The notes under the pieces: model-generated
What the model saw: only the letters and a program-made list of their open reading frames with translations
Told to the model about the DNA's origin: nothing
Databases searched by the model: none
NCBI RefSeq assembly: GCF_901538265.1
Contig: NZ_LR593886.1
Location: 7,833,738 to 7,897,737 of the forward strand
Length of the DNA stretch: 64,000 bases
Reading direction: 5' to 3'
Origin: Gemmata massiliana
GTDB taxonomy: Bacteria; Planctomycetota; Planctomycetia; Gemmatales; Gemmataceae
Made by a program: the position numbers and the translations under genes
Shown here: in pieces, positions 25,343 to 35,648 of the stretch
Layout of the letters: each line of letters starts with the position of its first letter
Numbering within the stretch: the stretch's first letter is position 1

Positions 25343-26878
25343 ATGCCCGAATACCGCACAGAAACCGACAGCATGGGTCCGATCCGCGTACCCGCGGACC
25401 GGTACTACGGCGCCCAGACCGCCCGGTCGCTCACGCACTTCGCGATCGGCGCGGACACGATGCCCCGCGCCGTCATCCGCGCGTTCGGCACGCTCAAGAA
25501 GGCCGCGGCGCTCACCAACAAGGCGCTCGGGCTGATGCCCGCGGCCACGTGCGACCTCGTGTGCAAGGCCGCGGACGAGGTGATCGCCGGGAACTTGGAC
25601 GATCACTTCCCGCTCCGCGTGTGGCAGACCGGGAGCGGCACGCAGACCAACATGAACGTGAACGAGGTCATCTCGAACCGCGCGATCCAGATCGCCGGCG
25701 GCACGATGGGCTCGAAGAAGCCGGTTCACCCGAACGACGACGTGAACATGTCGCAGTCGTCCAACGACACGTTCCCGACCGCGATGCACATCGCCGCCGC
25801 GGAGGAGATCGTTCACCAACTGGTTCCCAGCGTCGCCGCGCTGCGCGACACGTTCGCCGCGAAAGCCAAAGAGTTCGCGGACATCGTGAAGATCGGGCGC
25901 ACGCACCTGATGGACGCGGTGCCGCTCACGCTCGGCCAGGAGTTCGGCGGCTACGTCGCGCAGCTCGATTACGGCATCACCGCGCTCAAAGCGACGCTAC
26001 CGATGCTGTACGAACTCGCGCTCGGCGGCACGGCCGTGGGCACGGGCCTGAACGCCCACCCAGAGTTCGCGGTCAAAGTGGCGAAGCAGATCGCGGACCT
26101 CACGGGCCAGCCGTTCGTCACCGCGCCGAACAAGTTCCAGGCGCTCGCGGGTCACGAGCCACTGGCCTTCGCGAGCGGGGCACTGAAAGCTCTCGCCACG
26201 GGCCTCATGAAGATCGCCAACGACGTGCGCTGGCTCGCGAGCGGCCCCCGGTGCGGGCTGGGCGAACTTACGATCCCCGAGAACGAGCCCGGCTCGTCGA
26301 TCATGCCCGGCAAGGTGAACCCGACGCAGTCCGAAGCGATGACGATGGTGTGCGTGCAGGTGATCGCGAACGACGTCGCGGTGGGCCTCGCGGCGTCGCA
26401 GGGCAACTTCGAGCTGAACGTGTTCAAGCCGGTGCTGATCCACAACTTCCTGCACTCCGTCCGGCTCCTCACCGATGCGTGCCGCAGCTTCCGCGAGCAC
26501 TGCGCGGCCGACATGCCCGAAACCGACTACGAGGCACTCGAGTACGGCGTCGGCAAGGACAGCGGCATGGTGGAAGTGGACCAGTCGAAGCTCAAGTCGA
26601 AGAGCGGCGGGAAGACGCGCAAGGGCATCGACGCGAACCGCAAACAGATCGCGGCGTACCTCAACAACTCACTGATGCTGGTCACCGCGCTGAACCGGCA
26701 CATCGGGTACGATGCCGCCGCGAAGATCGCGAAGACCGCGCACCACAACGGCACCACGCTCCGCGAAGAGGCGATCAACCTCGCCCCGCCCCTCAAGGAC
26801 GGGAGCGGCACCCTCACCGCGGAGAAGTTCGACCAGATCGTGCGCCCCGAGAAGATGACCGGCCCGGGTGCGGATTAG
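25343..26878 (+). CDS. fumC: Class II fumarate hydratase
   Basis: A 511-residue enzyme of the fumarase/aspartase superfamily starting at ATG 25343. It interconverts fumarate and malate in the citric acid cycle. Landmarks are [31 protein letters not shown] (residues ~98-110), [15 protein letters not shown], and the signature [17 protein letters not shown] near residue 320, which carries the catalytic loop serine. It is about 50 residues longer than usual; a lysine-rich insert ([19 protein letters not shown]) precedes the C-terminal domain. Aspartase has the same fold; the fumarase call rests on the overall pattern. Cytoplasmic. Confidence 0.85.
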   Translation: MPEYRTETDSMGPIRVPADRYYGAQTARSLTHFAIGADTMPRAVIRAFGTLKKAAALTNKALGLMPAATCDLVCKAADEVIAGNLDDHFPLRVWQTGSGTQTNMNVNEVISNRAIQIAGGTMGSKKPVHPNDDVNMSQSSNDTFPTAMHIAAAEEIVHQLVPSVAALRDTFAAKAKEFADIVKIGRTHLMDAVPLTLGQEFGGYVAQLDYGITALKATLPMLYELALGGTAVGTGLNAHPEFAVKVAKQIADLTGQPFVTAPNKFQALAGHEPLAFASGALKALATGLMKIANDVRWLASGPRCGLGELTIPENEPGSSIMPGKVNPTQSEAMTMVCVQVIANDVAVGLAASQGNFELNVFKPVLIHNFLHSVRLLTDACRSFREHCAADMPETDYEALEYGVGKDSGMVEVDQSKLKSKSGGKTRKGIDANRKQIAAYLNNSLMLVTALNRHIGYDAAAKIAKTAHHNGTTLREEAINLAPPLKDGSGTLTAEKFDQIVRPEKMTGPGAD

Positions 26879-27373
26879 GCAAACGGCCGGTATTTTGGTC
26901 GCTCCAAGAACAGTGAGCCACATCAAGTAGTCGCAATTGTGCCCCGCGCCCACAAGAGCGCGGGGCACATCGCGTTCGCCCCTATCTTCGATCACCACCT
27001 CGGTCCCGCACTCACCCAACAGCCCTCGACACCCGGTGACTTCCTAGAAACGCTCCCACCGACCTATAACCGACTGATATTCGCTAACACTTTGCCGCTT
27101 AATTGTACCTGTCACTCGAAACACTTGTCGCCAGCCAGCGGTTCGGTCGTTATGCGGTTGATCTGACGAAGTAGGTAAACGTCGGCCTCAACTTCCACCT
27201 CTCGGTCTTGTCCGAAGATCGATTATTGTCGATAACAGCCATCGACATAGTAGTGTTTACTCCCACCTTCCGGCTGCTCCACGACTGGGCTAGCAGCCGT
27301 CGTTTACGCAGAGTCGTTTGAGCTACTACGTCGACCTCTCCAATTTCTTGTTTCTGCCCAAGTAGAGGGTCGT
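26879..27373. other. 495-base intergenic region
   Basis: Holds the fumC terminator hairpin at 26938-26969. The remainder is less GC-rich than the neighbours and has no convincing gene; it presumably contains the promoter of the DUF1559 gene. Confidence 0.5.
26938..26969 (+). terminator. 12-bp perfect hairpin after fumC
   Basis: TGTGCCCCGCGC (26938-26949) pairs perfectly with GCGCGGGGCACA (26958-26969) across an 8-base loop. No U-run follows, so it may be a processing or factor-assisted stop. Confidence 0.6.
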
Positions 27374-28420
27374 ATGTACCGCCACAGAAATGGTTTGCGG
27401 AGAGCATTTACACTCATCGAGTTGCTCGTCGTTATTGCGATCATTGCGATCTTGATTGGGCTACTGTTACCGGCCGTGCAAAAGGTCCGTGAAGCCGCCG
27501 CCCGGATGACCTGCGCCAACAATCTCAAGCAAATCGGGCTCGCGGCTCACAATTATCATGCGTCTTACGAGCGGCTGCCTCCCGGGTACTACGGTGGTAA
27601 CCCGGGCAACCTCAACGTCAACGACACCGGGTACTCGAGCGCGATGCTCACCGGGACCGGCACCCTGCCCGTCCTGCTGCCCTACATCGAACAGGACAAC
27701 ATCTACAAGCAGATCAACCCGGTGATGTTCACCGATTCCAGTTTCCCGACGACTCTGCCGGGGTACTGGGAGACGGACGCCAACACCTGGAACATGGCCC
27801 AAGTTAAGATCAAAACGTACCTCTGCCCCTCTGACTCCGACGTGCGGGCCAAGTACACGATGGCGTACTGGTACTACACGAGCCTGACCGCGAACCTCGG
27901 CGCCGACTCGGTGGGGTTCTCCTACTGGCCCAGCGACCAGAACCTGGCCAAGTCGAACTACGCCCCGGTCGGGGGCGGTTACGGTCAGAACGGCAGCACC
28001 AATTCTCGGTTCGGCCCCGGGGCCAACCTTCGCAAGTACGCCGCCACCTACGGCAACCGCTCCAAGACCACGCTCCAGGGCATCACGGACGGCACGAGTA
28101 ACACGCTCGCGTTCGGCGAAGGGACCGCCACCGGTAACGGCAACTTCATGTGGCACTGGTACAACGTGACCGCCATCCCCACCACGGCGGGCCTCAGCAA
28201 CGATCCGAACGCCGCGAGCGCCCAGTTCCGCTTCGCTAGCCGGCACACGGGAATCGTTCAGTTCGCCCTGGGCGACGGGTCGGTCCGCGGTCTGCGCCCC
28301 GGAGCGACGACCACGAACGGGACGACCGCCGGTACCCCGGCCTCGAGCGACTGGTGGGTTCTCATGCGTTTGGCTGGAACAGCAGACGGAGAGGTTCTCG
28401 ACAACACCCTCGGGAACTGA
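27374..28420 (+). CDS. DUF1559 prepilin-type exported protein
   Basis: A 348-residue protein with a type IV pilin-like leader: [37 protein letters not shown], where cleavage would follow a positively charged leader and leave Phe at the mature N-terminus. The rest is the DUF1559 domain found in large numbers in planctomycetes: [57 protein letters not shown], and the C-terminal [17 protein letters not shown]. Probably a pseudopilin-like surface or periplasmic protein. A small lipoprotein gene follows by 40 bases, the usual arrangement. Confidence 0.92.
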   Translation: MYRHRNGLRRAFTLIELLVVIAIIAILIGLLLPAVQKVREAAARMTCANNLKQIGLAAHNYHASYERLPPGYYGGNPGNLNVNDTGYSSAMLTGTGTLPVLLPYIEQDNIYKQINPVMFTDSSFPTTLPGYWETDANTWNMAQVKIKTYLCPSDSDVRAKYTMAYWYYTSLTANLGADSVGFSYWPSDQNLAKSNYAPVGGGYGQNGSTNSRFGPGANLRKYAATYGNRSKTTLQGITDGTSNTLAFGEGTATGNGNFMWHWYNVTAIPTTAGLSNDPNAASAQFRFASRHTGIVQFALGDGSVRGLRPGATTTNGTTAGTPASSDWWVLMRLAGTADGEVLDNTLGN

Positions 28421-28460
28421 CCCACAACGATCCCATCCACAACAAGACCAAGAGGTTCCA

Positions 28461-28673
28461 GTGACATACGCGCGAAGGATGAAATTACGCCCGGCCAATT
28501 GGCTCGCCATCGGTTTCCTGGTCGCGATTGCGGCTACCGGATGTGGTAGCGGGAACAAATCGGAAACGCCCGCGCAGTTTTCCCCACAACCGACCACTCC
28601 GCCGAACGGTGGCCTCCCGAAGAAGGCGGGCGACAAGCCGCGGGGACCGGAAGACAAGAGCAGCGATCAGTGA
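28461..28673 (+). CDS. Small lipoprotein downstream of the DUF1559 gene
   Basis: A 70-residue protein from GTG 28461 (or ATG 28479). The hydrophobic signal ends in a lipobox, IAATGCGSG, so the cysteine should be lipidated. The remainder is short and Pro/Gly/Lys-rich (PAQFSPQPTTPPNGGLPKKAGDKPRGPEDKSS). It probably shares a transcript with the upstream DUF1559 gene. Molecular role unknown. Confidence 0.75.
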   Translation: MTYARRMKLRPANWLAIGFLVAIAATGCGSGNKSETPAQFSPQPTTPPNGGLPKKAGDKPRGPEDKSSDQ

Positions 28674-29024
28674 TCGGACCGATCGAAGTGAAACGATTCG
28701 GGGTCGCCCGCCGGCCCTGGCTTCTGACGCGAGTAGGCGCCCGAGCTGTGTTCGTGAATCGCCCAAAAATACCGCCCGGAGGTGCGGGGACACCACCGGG
28801 CGGCCGGGAGATCGGACCCACGCGGAGTTCGACCTTAGTATTAACGTAAACCTGTCATTCCTCCGCCGCAATGGGCGGAGGCGCATTTTTCGACCGTGTA
28901 ACTCGATCCACGTCTAACGCGGTAAGAAATTTCGCACGCGACACAACTATTTGTTAAGACGCCTCGTCTTGACTAAACCGGACCACTCGCGTCGCCTTTC
29001 ACCATTTCCTTGGAGCGATCTCGC
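28674..29024. other. 351-base intergenic region with a terminator
   Basis: Contains the terminator at 28860-28890 and a second imperfect hairpin (28953-28961 with 28965-28973, one mismatch) about 50 bases before the next gene. No credible gene is present. Confidence 0.5.
28860..28890 (+). terminator. Rho-independent terminator
   Basis: CCTCCGCC (28860-28867) pairs with GGCGGAGG (28874-28881) across a six-base loop and is followed by cgcATTTTT. Confidence 0.75.
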
Positions 29025-29948
29025 ATGCGTCGGTACCTGATGACGGCGGTCATCGCCGCTCTCGTATTCGCGGTTTCAACCAGTTCGGCCTTCGCCCTTC
29101 GGATCGCAGCCCCGCCGCCGCCCGCACAAATGGCGATCACGGCCCCCGTCGTCGTGACCGGCAAAATCACGGCCATCGAGAAGGACACCGTCGACGCCGC
29201 GTCGCCCTTCGCGGGCGCGAACGACAAGGTCGCGTACAAGGTCGCGGTGGTGAAGATCGACAGCGCGCTCGTGGGCGCGAACAACATCACACACGTCAAG
29301 ATCGGCTTCATTCCGCCCGCCAAGGCCGAACCGAACGCCCCGCAACCCGGGCGCCTCCGCCCTGCGGTAGTGCGCCCCGGGTTCCAGGCGCCGGAACTGA
29401 AGGAAGGCCAGCAAATGGTGTTCTTCCTCACGAAGCACCCGACCGCCGAGTTCTACGTCATGCCCGGCCTGTACCACCCGGTGGACATCACCACCGACGC
29501 CGGCAAGAAGTCGCTCGAAGAAGTGAAGAAGGCCACCGCCGTACTCGCCGACCCGATGAAGGGGCTCAAGAGCGACAAGGCCGACGTGCGGACCGAAACG
29601 GCCATGATTATGGTGACCAAATACCGCGCCTACCCGCTCACCGGCGGCGAGGTCAACGAGGTCGCGATCCCGGCCGACGAGAGCAAGCTCATCCTCAAGG
29701 GGCTCGCCGAGGGCAAGTGGACGAGCATGCCGCGCCCCGGCGCCGTGTTCACCCCGAACGCGCTCAACGCCTTCTACCAGCTCGGGCTCACCGACAAGGA
29801 CGGCTGGAAGGAGCCGATGTTCCCCCAACCGCAACCGGGGCAACCGCCGGTCGATTTCGGCACCATCACGAAGGAAGCGTTCGTTAAGTGGCTCGACGGC
29901 CCCGGCAAGGGCTACCAGATCAAGAAGGTCGTGCCGAAGGAAAAGTAA
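29025..29948 (+). CDS. Secreted protein, tandem paralogue 1 of 3
   Basis: A 307-residue exported protein from ATG 29025 (GGAG upstream), signal peptide MRRYLMTAVIAALVFAVSTSSAFA. It shares with the next two genes PVVVTGKITAIEKDTVDA near the mature N-terminus, YKVAVVKIDSALVGANNITHVKIGF, LKEGQQMVFFLTKH, a central region ending KYRAYP, and the C-terminal EAFVKWLDGPGKGYQIKKVVPK. It has a Pro-rich insert around residue 105 that paralogue 2 lacks. Function unknown; the opening VTGKITAIEK block resembles an exported beta-domain. Periplasmic or surface location is inferred. Confidence 0.8.
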   Translation: MRRYLMTAVIAALVFAVSTSSAFALRIAAPPPPAQMAITAPVVVTGKITAIEKDTVDAASPFAGANDKVAYKVAVVKIDSALVGANNITHVKIGFIPPAKAEPNAPQPGRLRPAVVRPGFQAPELKEGQQMVFFLTKHPTAEFYVMPGLYHPVDITTDAGKKSLEEVKKATAVLADPMKGLKSDKADVRTETAMIMVTKYRAYPLTGGEVNEVAIPADESKLILKGLAEGKWTSMPRPGAVFTPNALNAFYQLGLTDKDGWKEPMFPQPQPGQPPVDFGTITKEAFVKWLDGPGKGYQIKKVVPKEK

Positions 29949-30059
29949 CGATCGAATGAAAGTAACCAGGGGTCGAGAAGCGGGCACCTACCGATCCCGC
30001 TTCCCGGCCCCGTTCCTTGAACCCGATTCTCCACCGCCACTCACTACCACGGTGCTACC

Positions 30060-30899
30060 ATGCCCCGCGCCGCGCTCGTCGCGTTCGCAGTGTTCGCACT
30101 CGTTGCCCCCGCTCGTGCCGATCGGGTCGCGCCGATCGCGTCCCCGGTCCAGCGCGCGCTCCGCTCGCCGGTCGTGGTCGTCGGCAAGGTGACGTCGATC
30201 GAAAAAGAAACGGTCGACGCGCCGCTGTATCCGGGAAGCACGAACAAGGTCGCGCACAAGATCGCGGTCGTGAAGGTCGAAACCGGTCTCGCGGGCGCGG
30301 AGAACCTCACGCACATCAAGATCGGGTTCGTTACCCCCGCGGCCGGGTTGCGGCGCGGGCCGGACAACCCGGAACTCAAAGAGGGCCAGGAGTGGCTGTT
30401 CTTCGTCACCAAGCACTCGGACAACGGGTTCTACTCGATCCCGTACCTGACGCCGCCGATCGAAGCAAAGGCCGCCGACTACAAGGCCCAGGTCGAGAGC
30501 GTGAAGAAGGCGCTCGCGGCCATCGCGGACCCGGCCAAGGCGATGAAGGCGGAAAAGGCCGAGGACCGCTACAACGCGGCCGTCGCGATCGTCTACAATC
30601 TCCGGTCCGTGCCCGAAGGGACGCGCGGCGAGATCGAACAAGTCCCGCTCACGGCCGAAGAGAGCCGCCCGCTGCTCAAGGCGCTGACCGAGGGGAAATG
30701 GAAGTCCGAGATCGCGTCGCAAGCGTTCAACGGGTTCAGCGTGTTTTCGATGCTCGGACTGGAAGAAGCCGACGGCTGGAAGCAACCCGAGCCACAAGCC
30801 GGTCAGGAGTTCGTCGAGCAAACCCGCGAGGCGTTCGCCAAGTGGCTCGACGGCCCGGGCAAAGACTACCGGATCAAGAAGATCGTACCCAAAAAGTGA
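30060..30899 (+). CDS. Secreted protein, tandem paralogue 2 of 3
   Basis: A 279-residue paralogue of the preceding gene, with a short signal (MPRAALVAFAVFALVAPARA). It keeps VVVVGKVTSIEKETVDAP, KIAVVKVETGLAGAENLTHIKIGF, LKEGQEWLFFVTKH, DYKAQVESVKKALAAI and the C-terminal EAFAKWLDGPGKDYRIKKIVPKK. It is the shortest of the three. The intergenic gap to paralogue 1 is about 110 bases, enough for its own promoter. Function unknown. Confidence 0.8.
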   Translation: MPRAALVAFAVFALVAPARADRVAPIASPVQRALRSPVVVVGKVTSIEKETVDAPLYPGSTNKVAHKIAVVKVETGLAGAENLTHIKIGFVTPAAGLRRGPDNPELKEGQEWLFFVTKHSDNGFYSIPYLTPPIEAKAADYKAQVESVKKALAAIADPAKAMKAEKAEDRYNAAVAIVYNLRSVPEGTRGEIEQVPLTAEESRPLLKALTEGKWKSEIASQAFNGFSVFSMLGLEEADGWKQPEPQAGQEFVEQTREAFAKWLDGPGKDYRIKKIVPKK

Positions 30900-30957
30900 T
30901 TTGTGTGAGCCGGGTCGAAGGCTCCGTGCCGGTCAACGTTTTACTCGAAAGGTTCCC

Positions 30958-31839
30958 ATGACTCGCAAGTTGCTCGTTGCGGCGGTGGCCGCGCTCGTGT
31001 TGGTCGCGCCGGTCGAGGCCAAGCGCATCCTCCGGAACTTCACGGCGACCGAGAAACTCGTCCGCGCCGACGCGGTCGTGATCGGTAAGGTGTCCGCGAT
31101 CGAGAAAGAACTCGTCAGCGCGACGCCGGTGCCGGGCGCGCCCGACAAGTTGTCGTACAAGATCGGCGTCATCAAGATCGAAACCGGACTCGCCGGGACC
31201 GCGAACGTGACGCACATCAAGGTCGGGTTCCTGCCGCCGGCCCCGGTCGCGCCGGCCCCGGCCGGTGCCCCGCCGGGCCGCCCCATTCGCGGCGGGCTGC
31301 CGCCGATCAACCTCACCGAGGGGCAAGAGGGGCTGTTCTACCTCACCAAGCACCACTCGGGCGACTTCTACACGATCAGCCCGATGATGCCCCCCACCGA
31401 CGCCAAGGCCGAGGACTACAAGGCGCAAATCGAGCAGGTCAAGAAGGGGCTCGCGGTCCTCGCCGACCCGGTGAAGGCGCTCAAGAGCGAGAAGGCCGAC
31501 GACCGGGCCTTCGCCGCGCACGTGCTCGTCAACAAGTACCGCGCGTACCCGGAGGGCGGAGGTGAGGTCGAAGACGCGAAGGTTCCCGCGGAGGAGAGCC
31601 AACTCGTTCTGAAGGCCATCGCCGCGGGCAACTGGAAGCCCGACCCGAACGCGAAGGACGCGATCAACTTCTACCAGGCGTTCGGCATGCTCGGGCTGAA
31701 CGACGACCAGGACGGCTGGAAGTACCCGATGGCGAAGCCCGGTGAGGACTTCACCGACAAGACCAAGGAAGCGTTCGTCAAGTGGCTCGACGGCCCCGGC
31801 AAGAGCTACCAAATTAACAAATTCGTGAAGAAGAAGTAG
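30958..31839 (+). CDS. Secreted protein, tandem paralogue 3 of 3
   Basis: A 293-residue paralogue from ATG 30958 (GAAAGG upstream), signal MTRKLLVAAVAALVLVAPVEA. It keeps AVVIGKVSAIEKELVSA, YKIGVIKIETGLAGTANVTHIKVGF, a proline/alanine-rich insert (PAPVAPAPAGAPPGRP), LTEGQEGLFYLTKHHSGDFY, VNKYRAYPEGGGEVEDAKVPAEESQLVLKAI and the terminal EAFVKWLDGPGKSYQINKFVKKK. The gap to paralogue 2 is 58 bases, so these two are probably cotranscribed. A rho-independent terminator follows. Function unknown. Confidence 0.8.
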   Translation: MTRKLLVAAVAALVLVAPVEAKRILRNFTATEKLVRADAVVIGKVSAIEKELVSATPVPGAPDKLSYKIGVIKIETGLAGTANVTHIKVGFLPPAPVAPAPAGAPPGRPIRGGLPPINLTEGQEGLFYLTKHHSGDFYTISPMMPPTDAKAEDYKAQIEQVKKGLAVLADPVKALKSEKADDRAFAAHVLVNKYRAYPEGGGEVEDAKVPAEESQLVLKAIAAGNWKPDPNAKDAINFYQAFGMLGLNDDQDGWKYPMAKPGEDFTDKTKEAFVKWLDGPGKSYQINKFVKKK

Positions 31840-32140
31840 CGCACCGGCGCCAAGTTTGAGGGCCGCTTAATGTGTGGAGGGGCCGGTACGAGGCACGCAA
31901 CCGCGCGACCTACACGGCCCGGCGACAAGTTTGAGGTCGAAATCGGAACCCGTTGCGATCGGTCGCAGCGGGTTCCGTGCTTTTTACCCCCGCACACGCT
32001 ACTTGCGGCACACGAGGTACTTGCGAACGACACGCACACCGGCCAGAATTCATCCGGGGGAACTAAACCGGCCGCGCGCCCGTCCGAACCGGTAGCCCTC
32101 GTGGGTCTTGGTACTCGCATCTGGTGAACGGGGAACCGTC
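31840..32140. other. 301-base intergenic region
   Basis: Holds the terminator of the three-paralogue cluster (31945-31985) and presumably the promoter of the TPR-like gene. No gene is apparent. Confidence 0.5.
31945..31985 (+). terminator. Rho-independent terminator after the paralogue cluster
   Basis: A 14-bp stem with one G-T pair: GGAACCCGTTGCGA (31945-31958) with TCGCAGCGGGTTCC (31963-31976), then gtgcTTTTT. Confidence 0.8.
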
Positions 32141-35100
32141 ATGTTGTTTCGCGGACGATCCTTTAACCCGTGGCTCTGGGCCGTTGCGCTCGCGGGGCTG
32201 TGCGCGGCGCCGGGCGCGGCCCAACCGCCCTCCCCGCTCGAACTGGTGCGCGGGCTGCGTGAGAACGGGCAAAACGATCTCGCGATGGAGTACCTCAAGG
32301 AACTCGAAGGGAAACCGCTCTCCGATACCGACAAGGCCGCGCTCCTGTTGGAGCGCGCCAAGTGCCTGCTCGAAATATCCGAGTACGAGCCGGACGAGGG
32401 CACGCGCCTGGGCATGATCGCGGAGGCAAAGGAGGGGCTGAACACCTTCGTGCAAAACCACCCGAACCACCCGCGTGCGGTGGAGGGACTGCTGTCCGTC
32501 GCCAAGCTCACGTCACTCGACGCGAAAGAGATCCTGAGCCGGGCGCGGAGAATGGACATCCCCCCGCCCAGCAACGACGCGGAGGAGCGCCAGGCCCGTG
32601 AACAGGCCCAACACAAGCAGGCGAAAGAGGCCGAGAAAGCGCGCCCGCTGTTCCAACTCGCGTCCACCCGGTTCGCGAGCGCGTCCACCAAGTTACGGGC
32701 GCGCCTGGACGACCCGGCGCTCGACCCCAACACCCGAAAAACGCTAGAAAACGAAGCGTTCGAGGCAGAACTCGCCAGCGGAATCAACCAGTTCAGCATC
32801 GCTGAAACGTTCATGCCCGAGGAGATCCTGGACGGCCCCCAGAAGGAGCAGCGGAACAAGTTCCTCGAACAGGCGAAGAGCGGCTTCGGCAAACTGGACA
32901 AGGGCCAGCCGACGACCCGAACCATCTGGGTCGCCCGCGCCTGGATCGCGGAAGTCACCTACGAACAGGGCGATCTCGCGACCGCCACCAGTAAGGTCGC
33001 GGACATCCTCCGCGCGACCGGTCCCGAGGCCGAGGACGGCCAGCGGCTCGCCCGGTTCTTCCAGCTCCGCCGCAACGCGCGGAGCGCGCTCGCGGAGCGC
33101 GTGCAGGCGAAGATCACCGCGAGTGAAAACGAAATGCGCCGGTGGCTGACCCAGTATGGCACCGCGCGCAAGCCGACGCCCGAGGTGTTCGCGGTCCGCT
33201 ACTACCTGGCCCGCTCGCTCCACTTCCAGGCCGACGTCGCGACCCCGGCGCCCAAACCGCCTGCGGTCCTCACGATCGGCGCCGCGGCCCGCAAACAGTT
33301 GGAAGAGGCCGAGAAGCTCTACCGCGCACTGGCCCAAACCGACAACGAGTACACCGCCCGCGCCGCGCGCTACCGCACCGCCGTCGTGCGCAAGCTGCTC
33401 GGCACCGCGGAGCAGAACCCGCTCAGCTACGAGTCGTTCGAGAAGGCGCAGATGGCTTCGCTCATCCAGATGAGCAACCTAGTTTCGGCGGAAGCGAAGG
33501 AGACGAAACTCGGCGCCGACGCCCAGGCGGACCCGAAGAAGGTCGAAGAAGCGAAGGCCGAAACGAAGGTCGCGCGCCAGCGAGTCATCGCGCTGCTCGA
33601 ACGCGCCCGTGAACTGGTCACCCCGCAGGACAGCCCCGCCGACGTCGCCGACGTGTACCTGCGATTGATCTACTTCTACCAGCAGAACGAGCAGTTCTAT
33701 CAAGCTGCGGTGCTCGGCGATTTCGTGGCCCGCACGGTCAAGACCACCGGCGGAAAAGCGGCCATCGCGGGGCTCCTCGGGCTCAACGGGTACGTCTCCG
33801 CGAGCCGGACCATCAAGACCGAAGAGCGCGACGCACTCACCGCGGCGCGCCAGTCCGACCGCGATCGTGCCGTCGCGCTGGCCCGGTTCCTCGACGAAAA
33901 GTTCCCCAACGACGCCGCGACCGATTCCGCGCGCCACCAGCTCGCCGGCCTCCTGACCGACGAGAAGAAGCACATGGAAGCGTTCGACGTCCTGGTGAAG
34001 GTGCGCCCGAGCTACTCGCAGCTCACCAGCGCGCGGCTGCTCGAGGGGTTCGTCGTCTCGCAGCTCGTCGTGCCGCTCGATTCGCCGCTCTCCAAAGAGG
34101 ACAAGACGCGCCTGTACCGCCGGGCCACCGGCGACCTCGCGAAGGTTCCCCAACCCGCGTCCGTCGCGGCGGTCGACGAGGTGCGCAGCTACCTGTCGGC
34201 CCGGTGCCGGCTCGCGTCGATGATGCTCGCCCAGGAGCGCGCGGACCCGGAAACGGAGCGCGCCCGCCCCGGGTTCAACCAGGCGCTCGACCTCGCGGGG
34301 AAGATCCTCGCCGAGGTGCCCACGTTCGATTGCATGGTCACCAACGAGAAGAAGCTCAACACCGACGGCCAGGAGATGAATCTGCTGGCGCTCGACACCT
34401 ACACGCGCGCCCTGTACCTCCGCGCCCGGGCGCTTACCGCCGACAACAAGTTTGATGACGCGCTGGCACTGATTCAGCCCGTGCTCAGCCAGGTACAGGC
34501 CGCGGGGCCGCTGTTCACCGAGGAGATGAAGTCGTGGGTCGCGGGCGCCAGCAGCCCGGAACCGGAATCGAAGTCGAAAGCCCGGATCGCCCAACTCGCG
34601 GCGACCATCGACAAGAACCGCGTGGACGTGATCCTGGCCGCGTTCCGCGTGCAGGTGCGTCAGGGGAAGGCGCCCGAAGCCTCCAAGTTGCTCGACCTCA
34701 TGGTGCGGGCCGGCGGCTCGGTGGATGAGAGCCTCCCGCTCCTCGAACCGGTCGGGCGCGAACTCGCGGCCCTCATGGTCACGCGGCAAAAGGAGGCGAA
34801 GACCGAGGAGGCCAAGAACCTCGCCGCGGGCCTCGGCGTACTGCTCGACAAAATCCGCACCGTGAAAACGCTCCCCGTGCAGTCGCTGCTGTTCATCGGG
34901 CAGACGCTCCAGACCATCGGCAAGAACGCCGAGGCGCTCGAGACCCTCAAAAAGGTGCCCGCCCCGACGTATGCCGACTGGGACAAGAAGAAGCCCGAAG
35001 AGTTCCCGGACGCGGACCGCGGAAAGGTGCTCAACCAGGTCCGCGACCACGCGCTCGCGCAGCACTCCATTGCGAAAGCGCAAATCGAGCTGAAACAGTT

Positions 35101-35629
35101 CGCGGAGGCCGAGGCGCTGCTCAAGGGCGTGATCGGCACGCCCGATAAGCCCGGGTGGGGCGCGGGCCGGCTCTACTTCCGCAAGGCGCTGGCCGAACTG
35201 CACGAGGCGAAGGGCGCGGCCGAAACGGACCCGAAGAAGGCGAACGCCGAATGGGGGCTGGCCGTGCGCGAGTGGGCGACCCAGGCCGGGATGCAGCGCA
35301 ACCGGCTCGCCAACCCGCCCAAGGACGCGACGCCCGAGCAAATGGTGCAATTCCGCAACGCCTTCGCGGACTCGTTCTTCGAGGTCCAGCGCAGCACGGT
35401 GACCGCGAACCAACAGATCCTCAAAGATCTACCGGCCAAGCTCCAGAAGACCTACGACGACGTGGGCAAGCGGTTCGCGGACATGGAGAAGCAGTTCCCC
35501 GTGACCGAGTGGCAGCCGGAGGTCCAGAACCGGTACTTCGAGTTCCTCAAAGCCAACCCGCCGCTCCTGACCACGTACAAAGCGGCGGGCGGGAAACTGT
35601 TCCTGGAAAAATTGCCCCCGCGCCAGTAA
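32141..35629 (+). CDS. Large exported TPR-like protein
   Basis: A 1162-residue protein from ATG 32141 (GGGGAA upstream) with a signal peptide (WLWAVALAGLCAAPGAAQ). Almost all of it is alpha-helical in TPR-like arcs: LELVRGLRENGQNDLAMEYLKELEG, AALLLERAKCLLEISEYEP, LEEAEKLYRALAQTDNEYTARAARYRTAVV, LIYFYQQNEQFYQAAVLGDFVAR, SIAKAQIELKQFAEAEALLKGVI. No catalytic motif is visible. Large periplasmic TPR scaffolds of this kind are common in planctomycetes. It is likely a protein-interaction scaffold outside the cytoplasm. Two small STN-like exported proteins follow on the same strand. Confidence 0.8.
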   Translation: MLFRGRSFNPWLWAVALAGLCAAPGAAQPPSPLELVRGLRENGQNDLAMEYLKELEGKPLSDTDKAALLLERAKCLLEISEYEPDEGTRLGMIAEAKEGLNTFVQNHPNHPRAVEGLLSVAKLTSLDAKEILSRARRMDIPPPSNDAEERQAREQAQHKQAKEAEKARPLFQLASTRFASASTKLRARLDDPALDPNTRKTLENEAFEAELASGINQFSIAETFMPEEILDGPQKEQRNKFLEQAKSGFGKLDKGQPTTRTIWVARAWIAEVTYEQGDLATATSKVADILRATGPEAEDGQRLARFFQLRRNARSALAERVQAKITASENEMRRWLTQYGTARKPTPEVFAVRYYLARSLHFQADVATPAPKPPAVLTIGAAARKQLEEAEKLYRALAQTDNEYTARAARYRTAVVRKLLGTAEQNPLSYESFEKAQMASLIQMSNLVSAEAKETKLGADAQADPKKVEEAKAETKVARQRVIALLERARELVTPQDSPADVADVYLRLIYFYQQNEQFYQAAVLGDFVARTVKTTGGKAAIAGLLGLNGYVSASRTIKTEERDALTAARQSDRDRAVALARFLDEKFPNDAATDSARHQLAGLLTDEKKHMEAFDVLVKVRPSYSQLTSARLLEGFVVSQLVVPLDSPLSKEDKTRLYRRATGDLAKVPQPASVAAVDEVRSYLSARCRLASMMLAQERADPETERARPGFNQALDLAGKILAEVPTFDCMVTNEKKLNTDGQEMNLLALDTYTRALYLRARALTADNKFDDALALIQPVLSQVQAAGPLFTEEMKSWVAGASSPEPESKSKARIAQLAATIDKNRVDVILAAFRVQVRQGKAPEASKLLDLMVRAGGSVDESLPLLEPVGRELAALMVTRQKEAKTEEAKNLAAGLGVLLDKIRTVKTLPVQSLLFIGQTLQTIGKNAEALETLKKVPAPTYADWDKKKPEEFPDADRGKVLNQVRDHALAQHSIAKAQIELKQFAEAEALLKGVIGTPDKPGWGAGRLYFRKALAELHEAKGAAETDPKKANAEWGLAVREWATQAGMQRNRLANPPKDATPEQMVQFRNAFADSFFEVQRSTVTANQQILKDLPAKLQKTYDDVGKRFADMEKQFPVTEWQPEVQNRYFEFLKANPPLLTTYKAAGGKLFLEKLPPRQ

Positions 35630-35648
35630 CTCGCGGACGACACGCATG

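Noticed and set aside
28953-28973. Imperfect hairpin before the first paralogue as a terminator
   Set aside because: It has a mismatch, lacks a U-run and is close to the next gene's start; the better terminator is at 28860.
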